Shown here: positions 32,258 to 43,199 of the stretch, piece after piece | How positions within the stretch are numbered: position 1 is the stretch's first letter | Layout of the letters: each line of letters begins with the position of its first letter | Assembly: GCF_000499845.2 (NCBI RefSeq) | Contig: NC_023753.2 | Span: 17,236,193 to 17,300,192 of the forward strand | Direction of reading: 5' to 3' | DNA length: 64,000 bases | Origin: Phaseolus vulgaris | Taxonomy: Eukaryota; Streptophyta; Magnoliopsida; Fabales; Fabaceae | Notes under the pieces: generated by a model | The model's input: the letters and a program-made list of their open reading frames with translations, nothing else | What the model was told of the DNA's origin: nothing | Database searches by the model: none | Position numbers and translations under genes: made by a program

Positions 32258-33165
32258 GGATGCACTGCAAGACGATGTGGCGGCGTCAAGAATGGCGCAA
32301 GAAAGGATGCAAGCAGACTTGGCTGCATCACAGGGCAAGAACGAAGATTTGAACCGGGTCAACGAAGAGCTGCGCCAGTCTTTACAGGCGCAAAAAGAGA
32401 GGGTGGTGGAGGAAGGAGTGGCGCCACCACCATCCCCTCCCAGGACTTTCCCCATGCCATTCTCATCTGAAATAATGGGCGCAGTCGTACCACCAGGCTT
32501 AGTGGGGGTGAAGGCCTCGTTCACAGGAGTAGAGGATCCGGAAGCGCACCTGACGGCTTTCCACACCCAAATGATGCTTTCTGGAGGCTCGGATGTCGTA
32601 TACTGCAAGCTATTCATGAGTACCCTGAGTGGGATTGCGCTGGAATGGTTCGTAAGCCTGCCAGACGGCCACATCACGTCGTTTCAACAATTCTCGAAGC
32701 TGTTCAGGGAATAGTATATCGTGAACAAGGCACCCCCAGTGGTGTCGTACGATCTCTTCGATGTGCGCCAGAACCAAGGCGAGTCCCTCCGGGATTACCT
32801 TAGCCGTTTTGGGGCGCAGGTGGTGAGGCTGCCCAGCAAGGATGAAGATATGCTGGTGCACGCATTCAAGAAAGGGGTTCTTGCAGGCCCCTTTAGTGAC
32901 TCTTTGATCAGGCCCCGCCCCAGCACGTTCGCGGAGATTAGGCGTCGTGATGTGGCGCACATCACTGCAGAAACAGCGGTTTCTGAGAAAAGGGAAAGCG
33001 CGGTCCCTAACAAGTCGCGCGCAGGACCAAGCAGGACTCAACAGCCGATGAGGGTGCACGAGGCCAAAGAGGGGAAGAGGGCTCAGGGAAAACCCCGCCC
33101 TTACGAGCCTCGAAGGGATCAGAATGGGGGGCGCACGAGGGAGAGTAACGCACCCCCAGGTTTGA
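32258..33165 (+). pseudogene. Tat gag (Tat-B)
   Basis: The coding frame enters directly from the LTR without leader. A coiled-coil head (AQERMQADLAASQ, LNRVNEELRQSLQ) is followed by the gag core with GVKASFTGVEDPEAHLTAFH and TLSGIALEWFVSLPDGH. A TAG at 32712-32714 interrupts at a glutamine position. The same frame continues with YDLFDVRQNQGESLRDYLSRF and the IRRRDVAHI segment, then an Arg/Lys-rich tail. A frameshift near 33160 moves into the next piece. The first ATG in frame (32220 region) is only an open-frame start inside the LTR and is probably not the ancestral one. Confidence 0.85.
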
Positions 33166-33169
33166 TTTT

Positions 33170-34282
33170 GTGGTGGAGCTAGCGGAACTGATCGCCATTC
33201 CAGCCATAGCAGCACGGCTGCGAGCACCGGAGAAGACCGACAGGGTGCTGGGGCGAAAGAAAGACGTGTGGTGTGAGTTCCATCAGGCCTATGGCCACCC
33301 ACTCCGCGCGTGCTTGGCATTGAGACACCAACTCGCGGAGTTGGTAAAAAACGTTTTCCTGAGTGATTACTTGCATGAGCCGCAAGGCGATCAGACATCG
33401 AGGGCCCCAGCATGGGATCCTCAGCACGAGGTACCGGTGCACGGGGAGGTGCACACGATCGCGGGAGGATTCTCTGGGGGAGGATGTACAGCCTCTCAGA
33501 GAAAGAAGTACGCGCGATCGGTGTTGGCAGTCGACTCGGCGGAGGAGGATCACTCCCCCGACGTCGACATTGTCTTCACCAAAGCTGATCTCCAGGACGT
33601 TGTGCCTCACGACAACGACCCGATAGTTATCTCCCTTGTCACGGCAGGGAGGAAGGTGCACAGGGTCCTTGTGGACCAGGGAAGCTCGGCAGACGTGATG
33701 TTCTGGCCGACATTCAGCAAACTGCAGCTGTCCCCTGATCTTCTGAAGCCATACCCGGGGTGTTTGTATGGTTTCGCAGGGGACCAGGTAGAGGTGCGGG
33801 GCTATGTGGAGCTGAGGACCACATTCACGGATGGTGCCACAGCCCGCACTGAGAAGATTAAGTACTTGGTGGTCAATGCTTCGTCCGCTTACAACATACT
33901 GTTGGGAAGACCGACGCTCAACAGGTTAGGAGCCGTACCATCGACAAGGCACATGAAGGTAAAGATGCCTTCGATGGAGGGGGTAGTGGTTACCATTAAA
34001 TCGGACCAAAAGGAAGCTCGTCGCTGCTATGAAAACAGTCTCAAGCAGCGGAGAAGCGTGTGCCATGTTACCACAACGCCGCCACCAAGGTCGGACGAGG
34101 GAAGAGCGGAGGTCGCGACGTTGGTAAGAGGCAAGCACGGTGACGTGGAAATGGAAGAGGCGATGCTTGGGGGCACGGGAAGTGCCCAAGGTGAAGCTGA
34201 AGGGGCGAGAGGGATCGCGCCTCGCAAGTCTGGGATAGCGAGGGCGGTCATCGCTAGAGAAAGAAGACCCCACCCGACTTAG
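33170..34282 (+). pseudogene. Tat gag tail and protease (Tat-B)
   Basis: The frame carries a gag C-terminal CEFHQAYGHPLRACLAL segment (a degenerate CCHC-like stretch). It then enters an aspartic protease: LVDQGSSADV at about residue 165, where most retroviral-type proteases have DTG or DSG; a D-x-G variant is common in Tat. NILLGRPTLN and a VKMP segment follow. A TAG at 34280-34282 separates it from the RT frame, which continues in the same phase, so a single nonsense change splits pol. Confidence 0.85.
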
Positions 34283-34381
34283 GGGTGGGAGGAGGCGGCG
34301 ATCGGGGGAAGGGGGTTCAAGCTGGGAGGGCAGCTCGATGAGGACACCCGACGACAGATCGCCGGGGTAATTGAGAAGAAC

Positions 34382-37300
34382 ATGGGCGCATTTGCGTGGA
34401 CGGCCTCGGACATGCCGGGCATTGACCCGGACTTCCTCTGCCATCGCCTCGCAATGGATCCCCAGGTCCGACCGGTGCGCCAAAGGAGGAGGAAGTACAA
34501 TGAGGAGAAGAGGCAGGTGATCCATGAAGAAACCCACAAACTCTTGGCCGCGGGGCATATCAGGGAAATCCAGTACCCAGAGTGGCTGGCCAATGTGGTG
34601 CTGGTGAAGAAGTCAAACGGCAAATGGAGGATGTGTGTGGATTTCACCGACCTCAACAAAGCATGCCCCAAGGACTCCTATCCCCTGCCTAACATTGACG
34701 CCCTGGTAGATAGTGCGTCAGGATGCCAACTGATGAGTTTCTTGGACGCCTTTTCGGGTTACAACCAGATCAGGATGCACCCGTCGGACGAGAGCAAGAC
34801 CGCGTTCATGACCGAGCGGTCCTGCTACTGTTACAAAGTAATGTCGTTCGGCTTGAAGAATGCGGGAGCCACCTATCAGAGGCTGATGGATAGAGTACTC
34901 TCGCCGATGCTAGGAAGGAACGTACATGCGTACGTCGATGACATGGTGGTCACCTCGCGAGGGAAGGAGGAGCATGTTGCTGATCTAGAGGAACTTTTCA
35001 CAACGATCGCCAAGTATAGGTTGAAGCTCAACCCAGAGAAATTTATCTTTGGTGTGGAAGCGGGGAAGTTTCTAGGTTTCCTCCTAACAGAGAGAGGGAT
35101 TGAGGCAAATCCCGAGAAATGTGCGGCGATCATGGCGATGAGGAGCCCGGCGTCGGTGAAGGAAGTGCAGCAACTCACCGGTCGGCTGGCGGCTTTGTCG
35201 CGATTCATGTCCGCTGGAGGGGAGAAAGGCCATCCTTACTTCCAATGTCTCAAGCGGAATAGTAGGTTCGTTTGGACCGAAGAATGTGAGGAGACATTTG
35301 TTAAGCTTAAAGAATATTTGGCAAGTCCACCGGTGCTGTGCAAGCCACAGACGGGCGCCCCTCTTCGTTTATACTTTGCTGTAACAGAGAGGGCGGTCAG
35401 TTCGGTTCTGGTCCAAGAGCAGGAACAGGTCCAGAGACCTATCTATTTTGTGAGCAAGGTGCTGCAGGGCCCCGAAGTAAGATATCAGGCTCTGGAGAAA
35501 GCAGCTTTGGCGGTGGTATTCTCAGCAAGAAGGTTGTGTCACTACTTTCACAGCTTCACGGTTGTAGTGATGACTGATCTTCCCATCCAAAAGGTGCTAA
35601 AAAAGCCAGATGTAGCCGGAAGAATGGTAAAGTGGACCGTAGAATTATCTGAGTTTGATATCAGATACGAACCCCGAGGACCGATCAAGGGGCAGGTGTT
35701 CGCGGATTTCATCGTTGAGTTGTCATCGGGCGACGCACCGCCAGAGGGCGTGGTCTTCCGATGGGTCTTATCGGTAGACGGATCCTCAAACCAACAGGGG
35801 AGTGGCGCGGGGGTCATCCTAGAAGGCCCGAACGGGGTGCTGATCGAGCAGTCCCTGTGTTTCGCCTTCAAAGCCAGCAACAACCAGGCAGAGTACGAGG
35901 CCCTAATCGCCGGAATGCTGCTGGCAAAGGAGATTGGAGCAAGAAGTTTAACGGCCAAAACCGATTCCCTGTTGGTCACTGGGCAGGTAACCGGGGAATT
36001 CCAGGCCAGAGACCCGCAGATGGCTGCATACCTTGAGTGTGTGCGCACCTTGAAGGTATCCTTTACAGCGTTTGAATTGATCCACGTACCAAGGGAGCAA
36101 AATGCCAGAGCCGACTTGCTCGCCAAGCTAGCCAGCTCGGGCAAGGGGGGAAGGCAGAGGACCGTCATCCAGGAGACACTGAAGGTACCTCGTGCGTTCG
36201 TTACAAACAACCAAGTGCAGCAGGTGTGCGATTCTCGCGAGCGTGCCGCAATCGGGCATCGGTCTCTCACAGAGGAAACCTTGAGAGCACCGAGAGTGAG
36301 AGCTCGACCGACGGGATCTAACGAGGTGATGGAGATTGACGCCGCGGGAAGGGCTGACACGTGGATAACACCATACCAGCGGTATCTGGCAGATGGGGTG
36401 CTTCCGCTGGAGCCGGCGGAGGCAAAGAGAATAAAGAAGAGCTCGAGCAAGTTCACCCTCATTGATGGGGACCTCTTCAGATTCAGATTCACCCATCCGG
36501 TTTTAGTATACGTGCACGGAGAGCAGTGCACGAGGCTTATGTCGGAGCTCCACGAGGTAATATGCGGGAGCCACGTCGGCGGTCGTGCCCTGGCGGGTAG
36601 AATTCTCCGTGCAGGGTACTACTGGCCAACGTTGAGGGAAGATTGTGTGGGTTACGCTCAGCGGTGCAAACAATGCCAGCAACATGCAGATTGGCACAAG
36701 GCGCCCCCCGAAGAACTAAGGTCGATTCACAGCCCCTGGCCTTTCCACACGTGGGGAATCGACATCTTGGGACCTTTCCCCCTAGCGATCAGGCAGATGA
36801 AGTTCTTGATCGTCACCATCAAGTATTTCGCGAAGTGGGTGAAGGCAGAGCCGGTCGCACAGATCACCACTCACAAGGTTCAACAGTTTGTATGGAAAAA
36901 CGTTGTGTGCCGTTTCGGAGTGCCCAAGCGTCTAGTCTCCGACAATGGCACCCAGTTTACGAGCCATCAGCTGAGGAACCTATGCGAGGAGGTGGGGATA
37001 CAGCAGGTGTTCGCCTCGGTAGAGCACCCTCAAACGAACGAGCAGGTAGAACCGGCCAACCGAGTGCTGCTCAGAAGGCTAAAGAGAATAATAGAAAAGG
37101 CCAAAGGAACGTGGGCGGAAGAAGTTCCCAGGATCGTATGGGCCTATCACACCACTCCGCAATCTAGCACCCATGAGACACCTTTCAGTTTGGTTTATGG
37201 GTCAGACGCTATGATCCCTGTGGAGATACAGAAAAATTCACCAAGATTTCTGAACTTCGTGGCAGAGAGGTCCAACGAGGAGAGAAAGGTGAATCTAGAC

Positions 37301-37588
37301 CTTTTGGACGAGATACGAGAAGAAGTCAGGATCAGCGCTGAAGCTATAAAGAGAAGGGTGGAGCGAAGGCACAACTCCAAGGTGAGGCAGAGGCGATTCC
37401 AGGAGGGAGATCCGGTGATGAGGAAAGCGCATCAGCACGAGTTAGAGAATAAGTTGTCTCCCAAGTGGACCGGCCCATTCAGAATAGTGGGGGCATTGGA
37501 GAACGGCGCTTATCGGCTGGAAACCTTGGATGGAGGGGCGATCCCCAGGACGTGGAACGCCACGCATTTAAAACTCTATTTTAGTTAA
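34382..37588 (+). CDS. Tat RT, RNase H, second RNase H and integrase (Tat-B)
   Basis: This 1068-codon frame is uninterrupted; the true start of pol is upstream, beyond the TAG at 34280. RT has MPGIDPDFLCHRL, WRMCVDFTDLNKACPKD and the catalytic YVDD at residues 184-187. A gypsy RNase H follows (to about 420). A second, archaeal-type RNase H begins near residue 460 (SVDGSSNQQGSGAG, NNQAEYEAL). Integrase has a zinc domain near 735-775 and the triad D794, D854, E890 (spacings 59 and 35). The C-terminal tail ends RTWNATHLKLYFS, as in the Tat-A and 27.6-kb fragments. It copies element RNA and inserts the DNA. All visible catalytic residues are present. Confidence 0.9.
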   Translation: MGAFAWTASDMPGIDPDFLCHRLAMDPQVRPVRQRRRKYNEEKRQVIHEETHKLLAAGHIREIQYPEWLANVVLVKKSNGKWRMCVDFTDLNKACPKDSYPLPNIDALVDSASGCQLMSFLDAFSGYNQIRMHPSDESKTAFMTERSCYCYKVMSFGLKNAGATYQRLMDRVLSPMLGRNVHAYVDDMVVTSRGKEEHVADLEELFTTIAKYRLKLNPEKFIFGVEAGKFLGFLLTERGIEANPEKCAAIMAMRSPASVKEVQQLTGRLAALSRFMSAGGEKGHPYFQCLKRNSRFVWTEECEETFVKLKEYLASPPVLCKPQTGAPLRLYFAVTERAVSSVLVQEQEQVQRPIYFVSKVLQGPEVRYQALEKAALAVVFSARRLCHYFHSFTVVVMTDLPIQKVLKKPDVAGRMVKWTVELSEFDIRYEPRGPIKGQVFADFIVELSSGDAPPEGVVFRWVLSVDGSSNQQGSGAGVILEGPNGVLIEQSLCFAFKASNNQAEYEALIAGMLLAKEIGARSLTAKTDSLLVTGQVTGEFQARDPQMAAYLECVRTLKVSFTAFELIHVPREQNARADLLAKLASSGKGGRQRTVIQETLKVPRAFVTNNQVQQVCDSRERAAIGHRSLTEETLRAPRVRARPTGSNEVMEIDAAGRADTWITPYQRYLADGVLPLEPAEAKRIKKSSSKFTLIDGDLFRFRFTHPVLVYVHGEQCTRLMSELHEVICGSHVGGRALAGRILRAGYYWPTLREDCVGYAQRCKQCQQHADWHKAPPEELRSIHSPWPFHTWGIDILGPFPLAIRQMKFLIVTIKYFAKWVKAEPVAQITTHKVQQFVWKNVVCRFGVPKRLVSDNGTQFTSHQLRNLCEEVGIQQVFASVEHPQTNEQVEPANRVLLRRLKRIIEKAKGTWAEEVPRIVWAYHTTPQSSTHETPFSLVYGSDAMIPVEIQKNSPRFLNFVAERSNEERKVNLDLLDEIREEVRISAEAIKRRVERRHNSKVRQRRFQEGDPVMRKAHQHELENKLSPKWTGPFRIVGALENGAYRLETLDGGAIPRTWNATHLKLYFS

Positions 37589-38435
37589 AAATGTGTAGTG
37601 AGGCCGCGTTTTCGCGCCAAGGTGAACAATGTGAACAAGTTAAGGGTAAGCCCTTTTTCCCAGAAATAAAAAGAGGTTATCAGTATAAAGTTTGCAAAGT
37701 TTTGAGTTTAAAATCCTCCTCGCCCCAGGCGCAAGTGCAGGTGATCGGTTAGGCCTCCCTCGCCCCAGGCGCGAGTGAAGGCAACCGGTCTTAATCCTCC
37801 TCACCCCATGCGTGAGTGCAGGCAGTTAAGTTCGAAACGCCAGGGGCGCTAGTAAGCCCAAAGAAGGGAAAGGAAGGATTCGAGAAACGCCTTTACCCAA
37901 GTGGCATAGCGTCAATATTGGCTCGGTAGGACTCTTAGTCAAATACCTTCTCACCCAAGGAGTGAGAAGATGGTAGAACCACCTGAAGCTCTGAGGAACG
38001 GTGGCCTTGGGGCAGGTAAGAGAGGTTGTCGAGAAACACTCTTCCTCCCAAAAACAAGGCGTCATCCTAGACCGATCGGTGTGGAAGTCCTCTATGCACT
38101 TAGCGCTGGAGCTTCAAAGCAATGAAGAAAGATGTAAGGTAGAACCGCGACGACCGATGAGAGGGTGGTAGCAGTGGTTTAAACCCGATCGGTCATCAGT
38201 TATCAAGGGTTGCTCGTTGTGATCAAAGTAAGAGATAAAAGAAGTTCAAATACGGTTAAGGTTTGGCATCAAGCTCGTGTAGGTTAACAGTTAATCGCAC
38301 GTAGCAAGAGATAAAGGCAAGAAGATACACAAACAAACAAGCAATAGCAAAGAGAAGAATTTAATAATCTATAGTTTGAGTTTTCACAAGGCAAATGTTT
38401 ATGGGCAAAATAAAGAAAAGCCACGTCAAGGGCAG
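37589..38435 (+). other. Post-pol region of Tat-B, proximal part with hairpin units
   Basis: After the pol stop come three short units at about 37712-37830, each with TCCTC, CTCGC or CTCAC, a 7-nt loop, and GCAAG, GCGAG or GTGAG. The rest is unique sequence without coding signal. It corresponds to the repeat-rich region of E0 and Tat-A. Confidence 0.65.
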
Positions 38436-40659
38436 TCAGGGACGGACAACCTTGCCATCCACCACCTCGAATTCAATGGACAGCTGGGAGCGGTCGACCT
38501 CGGGGAAAGCACACTTGAGTTGCTCAAGAGCGAAGTCGAAACCCTCAGCGAAGGTGTCGACCGCCTCTTCCCATAGTTTGGTCTTCTTGACCTCGAACCC
38601 AGCTTTATCGGTCTCGAGCGCAACCTTCTCGATGGTCAGGGTGGCAATAGTCGACTCGGCTTCTTTGAGTTTCCGGTCGCTCGTGGCGAGGGCCTCTGTC
38701 AAGTTAGCATTCTGTTGACGCATATAGGCGGTTTCAGCCTCGAGTTGGATGGCCTTACCCGTAGTCTCCAGCAGCTGGAAGTCGAGGGCGGCGACGGCAT
38801 CCCCCATCAGCATCTTAGTCTTGATGGTCTCCTGGACTTGTTGGACGCGAGCCATCCTGGATTCCTCCAGCATGTCCTTCAGCATGCCGTTGGTGTCTTG
38901 CAAAGCCTCATAGTCACTTCGCAGCGACTCCTATTGGCTAAGCAGCTCCTTCACCTTGCCCTCTAGCTTTTCGAGGCGGCGGTGTTGTGTGGAGAATTCC
39001 AAGGAGAGCACCATCTGACGGGCCAAATGGAGGTCCACCTCGCTGGAGCTCCACTTGACCAGCTCCTGATTTTGTAGCAGTTGCTTGGTCAGGCGGAGAA
39101 CCTTGGGGAGTCCCTCGGAGCTGGGGCCCGTCGCCTGGAAGGAGCTCTCACCACCACCCTCAGATGCGGTGGCAGAGTCTTGGGGGCGCGGCGATGGTTG
39201 GGGACGAGGGGTTCCCTACGAGCGCGCGATCCCACTCCCACCTGCTTGAGTCAGAGGGGGTGACTTTGCTGGGGATGGGGAGGAAAGGGGGGCTGGCGAT
39301 GGAGGGCGCTCAGGGGAGGCATGGGCTCGAGGAAGCGGGTTGGCATCATCCTCGGGGCCCTCGGTTCCCCTTCTTTTTCTTTGGACCAAAGGGGACCCAG
39401 AGCTCTCCTCCTCAATGGCTATGACGGTGGTGGGGGCCTTCGCCAACCGTTTCCTTTTCTTATCAACCCTGGTCTCACGCCCTTCAGCTGGCGCGACCGA
39501 CATGGGAGAGGCACGAATGGGTTCGGCGATCGCCTCCACCTCAGGGGGCTCCTCAGCAGCCCGACGGCTCCTGGCCAGAGCGAGCAGCCTTTGCCGCCTT
39601 TCCTTGTCATAAGTCATATCTGCATCAATGCAACATAGCAAAAGGTTAGCATACTAAGGCTCAAAAAAGTGAGCAGTTCAAACATAAAGGTAGTTAGCAA
39701 GTATATGCACGAGGGGCATGTGGGGAAATAAGCGAATCGGAAGCCCTAGGTAAAGGCAGGTAGAAGAGAAAGGAGGGAACAAACCGATGTATCTTTCGAG
39801 CTTCTCGGCGTCGAACTCGTGCTTGATAATGGTGGAAGAGCCAAACTTGGCGCCCAAGCCAGAGAGAAGGCCGCACAGCTCGCGCTCGTATGGGGCCATG
39901 GTTTCCAGGCCTCGGGGTTTCCTAAATTCCACCTTAGGAACCCTGTAGAGGGGAAAGCCCTCAAGAAGGGAAGGGTTGTGTCTATTGGAGGTGATCATGT
40001 AGAATCTACCCTTCCAATCCTTGAAAGACTGTTGATACAGGCCCAAGATCACCCTCCCTGTCACACCGTTTAGGCTGACCTACGACCTATCACCCGGGTT
40101 CTTGGCCTCGAAGAAGTAGAGGAAGACGTCGGTTGATGGAGGGTGCCCAAAGTGATTGCACAAGATCTCGAACGCCCGGATGAAGCCCTAAGCGTTCGGA
40201 TGAAGTTGGCAAGGGGTAACGTTCAGCTCAGTAAGGAGCTCCTTCACAAAGAAGGTGAAGGGTAAGCGGAGGCGCAGCCTCTTGAAGATAGCTGAGTAGA
40301 TGAATGTAAAGGGCACCCCGTTGGTGGCCCTGTCATCTACGCAAATGGGTATGCTTTGCGGGGGGGATGCGCACACCCAGATTTCTATCGTCCTCCCTGT
40401 CGATGGCGTATGAAGGCTCGTCCTCAGCACCCTTCAGCAGGGTGGCGAGGTGATTGGCTGGGAGCTGGCTGGACGTTTCAGCGAGTAGGTGGAGGGGAGC
40501 CCACTTGTACGCTTGCGCGTAGTCTTGTGGAGCGAGCGTCACCCTGGGTTGTGTACCCGCCGAGGGGGTAGCGCTCGTTGAGGGCGATGAAGGTGCACTG
40601 GCGGAAGGCTGTGCACCAGAAGGCGAGGCAAGGCGCGCGGTAGTTTTGGTGCGAGCCAT
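38436..40659 (-). pseudogene. Antisense spliced gene in Tat-B (gypsy-type transposon protein family)
   Basis: The minus strand encodes, from ATG 40659, a Ser/Pro-rich head, then a domain with FTFIYSAIFKRLRLRLPFT, SFKDWKGRFYMIT and EGFPLYRVPKVEFRKPRG, resembling the plant putative gypsy-type transposon family (Pfam Transposase_28 as I recall it). A GT-AG intron fits 39784-39620 (165 bp): joining it keeps frame from RYI into MTYDKERRQRLL. The next exon is basic and Ser/Pro-rich with nuclear-localisation-like KKRKR, then a long coiled coil (38933-38436). Lesions: a frameshift near 40385 and stops near 40188, 40080, 39216 and 38932. Antisense extra ORFs are known in Tat elements; their role is unknown. 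Confidence 0.75.
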
Positions 40660-41255
40660 TGTCTGTAACTACAATGGAGAAGGGAAAAGGTGAGGAATCA
40701 GTAAAAACTAGAAGAGATGAAGGGAGCAAATGCTATGGTTCGAAGGGGTAAAGAAATGACAACGACGAAGAGGAAGAAGAAGCGGAACGTAGAAAAGTCA
40801 GAAGAGGCCTTGATACAGCGCAGAAGAGGGAAAGTGACTCATGATGCATGAATAAATACAGTTACTGAGCAATGCACTCGGTAGAAAATGTCCAAATACG
40901 CCATAGATGGAGAAAAGGAGTACCTTTTTGTGATCGCGAACGGTTTCTGGGAGCCTGGAAGCGAGGAAGATGAATCGCGGAAGAAGGTTCGAGAGGTTGC
41001 AAAGAAACGTGCTGGGGAAGATAATGGAGCAGTAGAGGCGTGTAAGTTTTTGAATAAAGGAACTGCAAGCGACGCTTCACGCTAACCGTTGATGCGCACA
41101 CGTGTCGCAAGATAAGGGAAGGAAAGCGTAACGTTACTTAAAGCACAACACGTGACGCAGCATGTGACGTGGCGTTACTTGCCACGTGGCCACCGAGAGC
41201 GAGCACTTAGTCTCTTCGCTGAGGACGAGTACGCAGCTCGAGACTTGGGGGCTTG
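40660..41255. other. Distal post-pol region of Tat-B, with polypurine tract
   Basis: This is upstream sequence for the antisense gene on the minus strand and downstream for pol on the plus strand. A polypurine tract (AGACTTGGGGGCTTG, 41241-41255) ends it. The 65-codon open frame at 40888-41085 is without recognisable content. Confidence 0.6.
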
Positions 41256-41866
41256 TGATCCGGTCGGTCATCGGTCTGGGATGACGTCAGCCACTGATGG
41301 CCACGTGGGCTGTTCTTAGTGAGACAGGTGGGCCAAGGAAGCTGATGTGTCTTGAAGAGGGTGATCAGGCGGAGATCGGTGGTCAGGAGGAGACCAGAGA
41401 TCGGAGAGGCTATGCGTTCTATGGTACCATGCATGAGAGTGGTCAAGGAAGCCAGTCGGTCGGTGATCGAATCCCTCTCAGCCCGTAACGTGCACGGGGC
41501 AGGACAGAGGTGATCGCCCATGCGTTAGGTAGTACCTGGTATGCGCGATTGCCCCAGTCGCACCTGGTACCTACGCAAAGGTTGCACGAGACATCCAACG
41601 AAAGAAACACGCTAAGTTACTTCGTGTATAGACAACGTGGGAGCGCAGGAGTTTATATAAAGGCATTCCACGTTGTTACAGAGGTACGTTTTTGGATACT
41701 GGTAAAGATCTAGTTTTCGCACAGAGAGAAGAGAGAGAATTCGCAGAGTGCACGGTCCTCACAGAGACTCAGAGTAAACGACTCTTTGGTGGTTTTGTTC
41801 ACTGACTTACGGAAGGCGGAGTTAGACGTTGCGGGGCCTTCAACAGACAAGTCACCGGCAAGATCA
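41256..41866 (+). repeat. 3' LTR of Tat-B
   Basis: 611 bp, pairing with 31646-32257. It ends GGCAAGATCA, then the host gag sequence TTGCAAGAATATTC resumes. Confidence 0.95.
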
Positions 41867-41868
41867 AG

Positions 41869-42288
41869 TTGCAAGAATATTCTTCTTTGGAAAATGTGGT
41901 TCACCTTGCTAGTAAAATTGAAAATCAACTTGCAAGGAAAAATGCTTTCAAAAATTCTTCTAAGGATACCTACTACCACTCTTCTTGGAAAAGTAAAAAT
42001 AGTTCTTTCTCAAATATCCCTTTAAAGGACTCTACTTTCAAACCTAGAGAATCTAAGCCTTCCACTTCCACTTCTAGACCTAAATCACCACCTAAATCGT
42101 CTAGTAAGAAGTGTTTTAAATGCTTAAGCTATGGACATATTGCTTCTAATTGCCCTTCTAAGCGAACTATGTATATGCATGATGGGGTAGATGGTAGTGA
42201 GCATGAGTCTGAATCTTCTAGACATTCCTCACCTTCTAGATCCCCAAATGAGAGTGAGGTGAGAGCCCACATGAGGGTGACCTATTAG
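41869..42288 (+). pseudogene. Chromovirus gag, C-terminal part with zinc knuckle (chromo II)
   Basis: It resumes the gag frame after Tat-B: QEYSSLENVVHLASKIENQL, a Ser/Lys/Pro-rich linker, and an intact CCHC knuckle CFKCLSYGHIASNC at about 42115-42155, which binds element RNA. A single-base loss around 42265-42290 shifts the frame just before protease, so the piece ends at a false stop (42288). Confidence 0.85.
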
Positions 42289-42299
42289 TAATAAGACGC

Positions 42300-42731
42300 A
42301 TGCTTGGACAAGTTTTAAAACCTTTTGATGAAACTCAAAGAGAAAATATTTTTCATTCAAGGTGTCTTATTAATGATAGGGTATGCTATTTAATTGTGGA
42401 TGGGGGGAGTAGTGCTAATGTGGCAAGCACAAGAGTGGTAGACAAACTTGGATTGCCTACCATCTCTCATGCCAAGCCCTACAAGTTACAATGGTTAAGT
42501 GAGGTGGGTGAGTTAGTGGTGAACAAGCAAGTCCTCATTACATTTTCCATTGGTAAATATAAAGATGAGGTCTTGTGTGATGTTGTTCCAATGGAAGCTA
42601 CTCATATTCTTTTAGGTAGGCCATGGCAATTTGATAGAAAAGTTTTTCATGATGGCTTTACCAACAAAATTTCTTTTAACTTCCATGGGCACAAAGTCAT
42701 TCTTAAGTCTCTCTCCAAAGGAAGTGCATGA
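42300..42731 (+). pseudogene. Chromovirus protease (chromo II)
   Basis: The frame has the active site LIVDGGSSANVAS (D-G-G form, usual in CRM-type chromoviruses), VDKLGLPT and the flap-side HILLGRPWQFDR. It ends early because two bases are missing in a CT run near 42712; the next frame (from about 42715) continues with PKEVHEDQ. Protease would cut the polyprotein. Confidence 0.85.
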
Positions 42732-43199
42732 GGACCAAGTCAAAATGAGAGAAAAGAGAGAGAAAGAAAATGATAAAAAAAGTTCTAAGAGAAGCCTTCT
42801 CATATCTACCCAACAACTTAAAAAGGTAATAGTTACTCAAAAGCCTATTTTTTTAGCTATTCCTAGACCTATTGAATGTGAGTCGGCTAAGGATAGTCCC
42901 ACATGTTTGGACAATTTGGTAAAGGAATATGAAGATGTGTTTCAAGATCCTCCTAAAGGCTTACCACCTCTAAGAGGGATTGAACACCAAATAGACTTCA
43001 TGCCCGGGGTTTCTTTACCAAATCGCCCTGCATATAGGACCAATCCCCAAGAGGCCAAAGAAATTCAACAACAAGTTGAGGATTTATTAGCTAAGGGGTG
43101 GGTACAAGATAGCATGAGCCCATGTGCTATGCCTGTCATACTTGTCCCAAAAAAAGATGGGACATGGAGGATGTGTACGGATTGTCGCGCTATAAAAAC
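42715..43199 (+). pseudogene. Chromovirus RT N-terminus (chromo II)
   Basis: A Lys/Glu-rich linker and LVKEYEDVFQDPP lead into RT ([45 protein letters not shown]). One base is missing in the A-run near 43194, shifting into the 852-codon frame below. The pair of compensating-looking frames is otherwise seamless. Confidence 0.85.

Larger units (their letters stand above)
31646..41866 (+). mobile_element. Tat-lineage Ty3/gypsy element nested in chromo II gag (Tat-B)
   Basis: LTRs at 31646-32257 and 41256-41866 (about 17 substitutions and one indel by eye). Flanks AGTTA (31641-31645) and AGTTG (41867-41871) form a 5-bp duplication with one mismatch. It contains gag, protease, a 1068-codon RT-RNase H-second RNase H-integrase frame, a 3.7-kb post-pol region with an antisense gene, and a polypurine tract. 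The dual RNase H and post-pol region define the Tat lineage. The sequence is clearly more GC-rich than its surroundings. No primer-binding site is visible after the 5' LTR. Confidence 0.95.

Noticed and set aside
32255..33661. Minus-strand open frames opposite Tat-B gag and protease
   Set aside because: They mirror gag and protease codons in GC-rich sequence and lack family features.
34876..36531. Long minus-strand open frames opposite Tat-B pol
   Set aside because: They are shadows of the GC-rich pol frame, with no domain of their own.
39164..39638. Plus-strand open frames in the Tat-B post-pol region
   Set aside because: They are opposite the antisense gene, whose minus-strand frame has domain and splice support.
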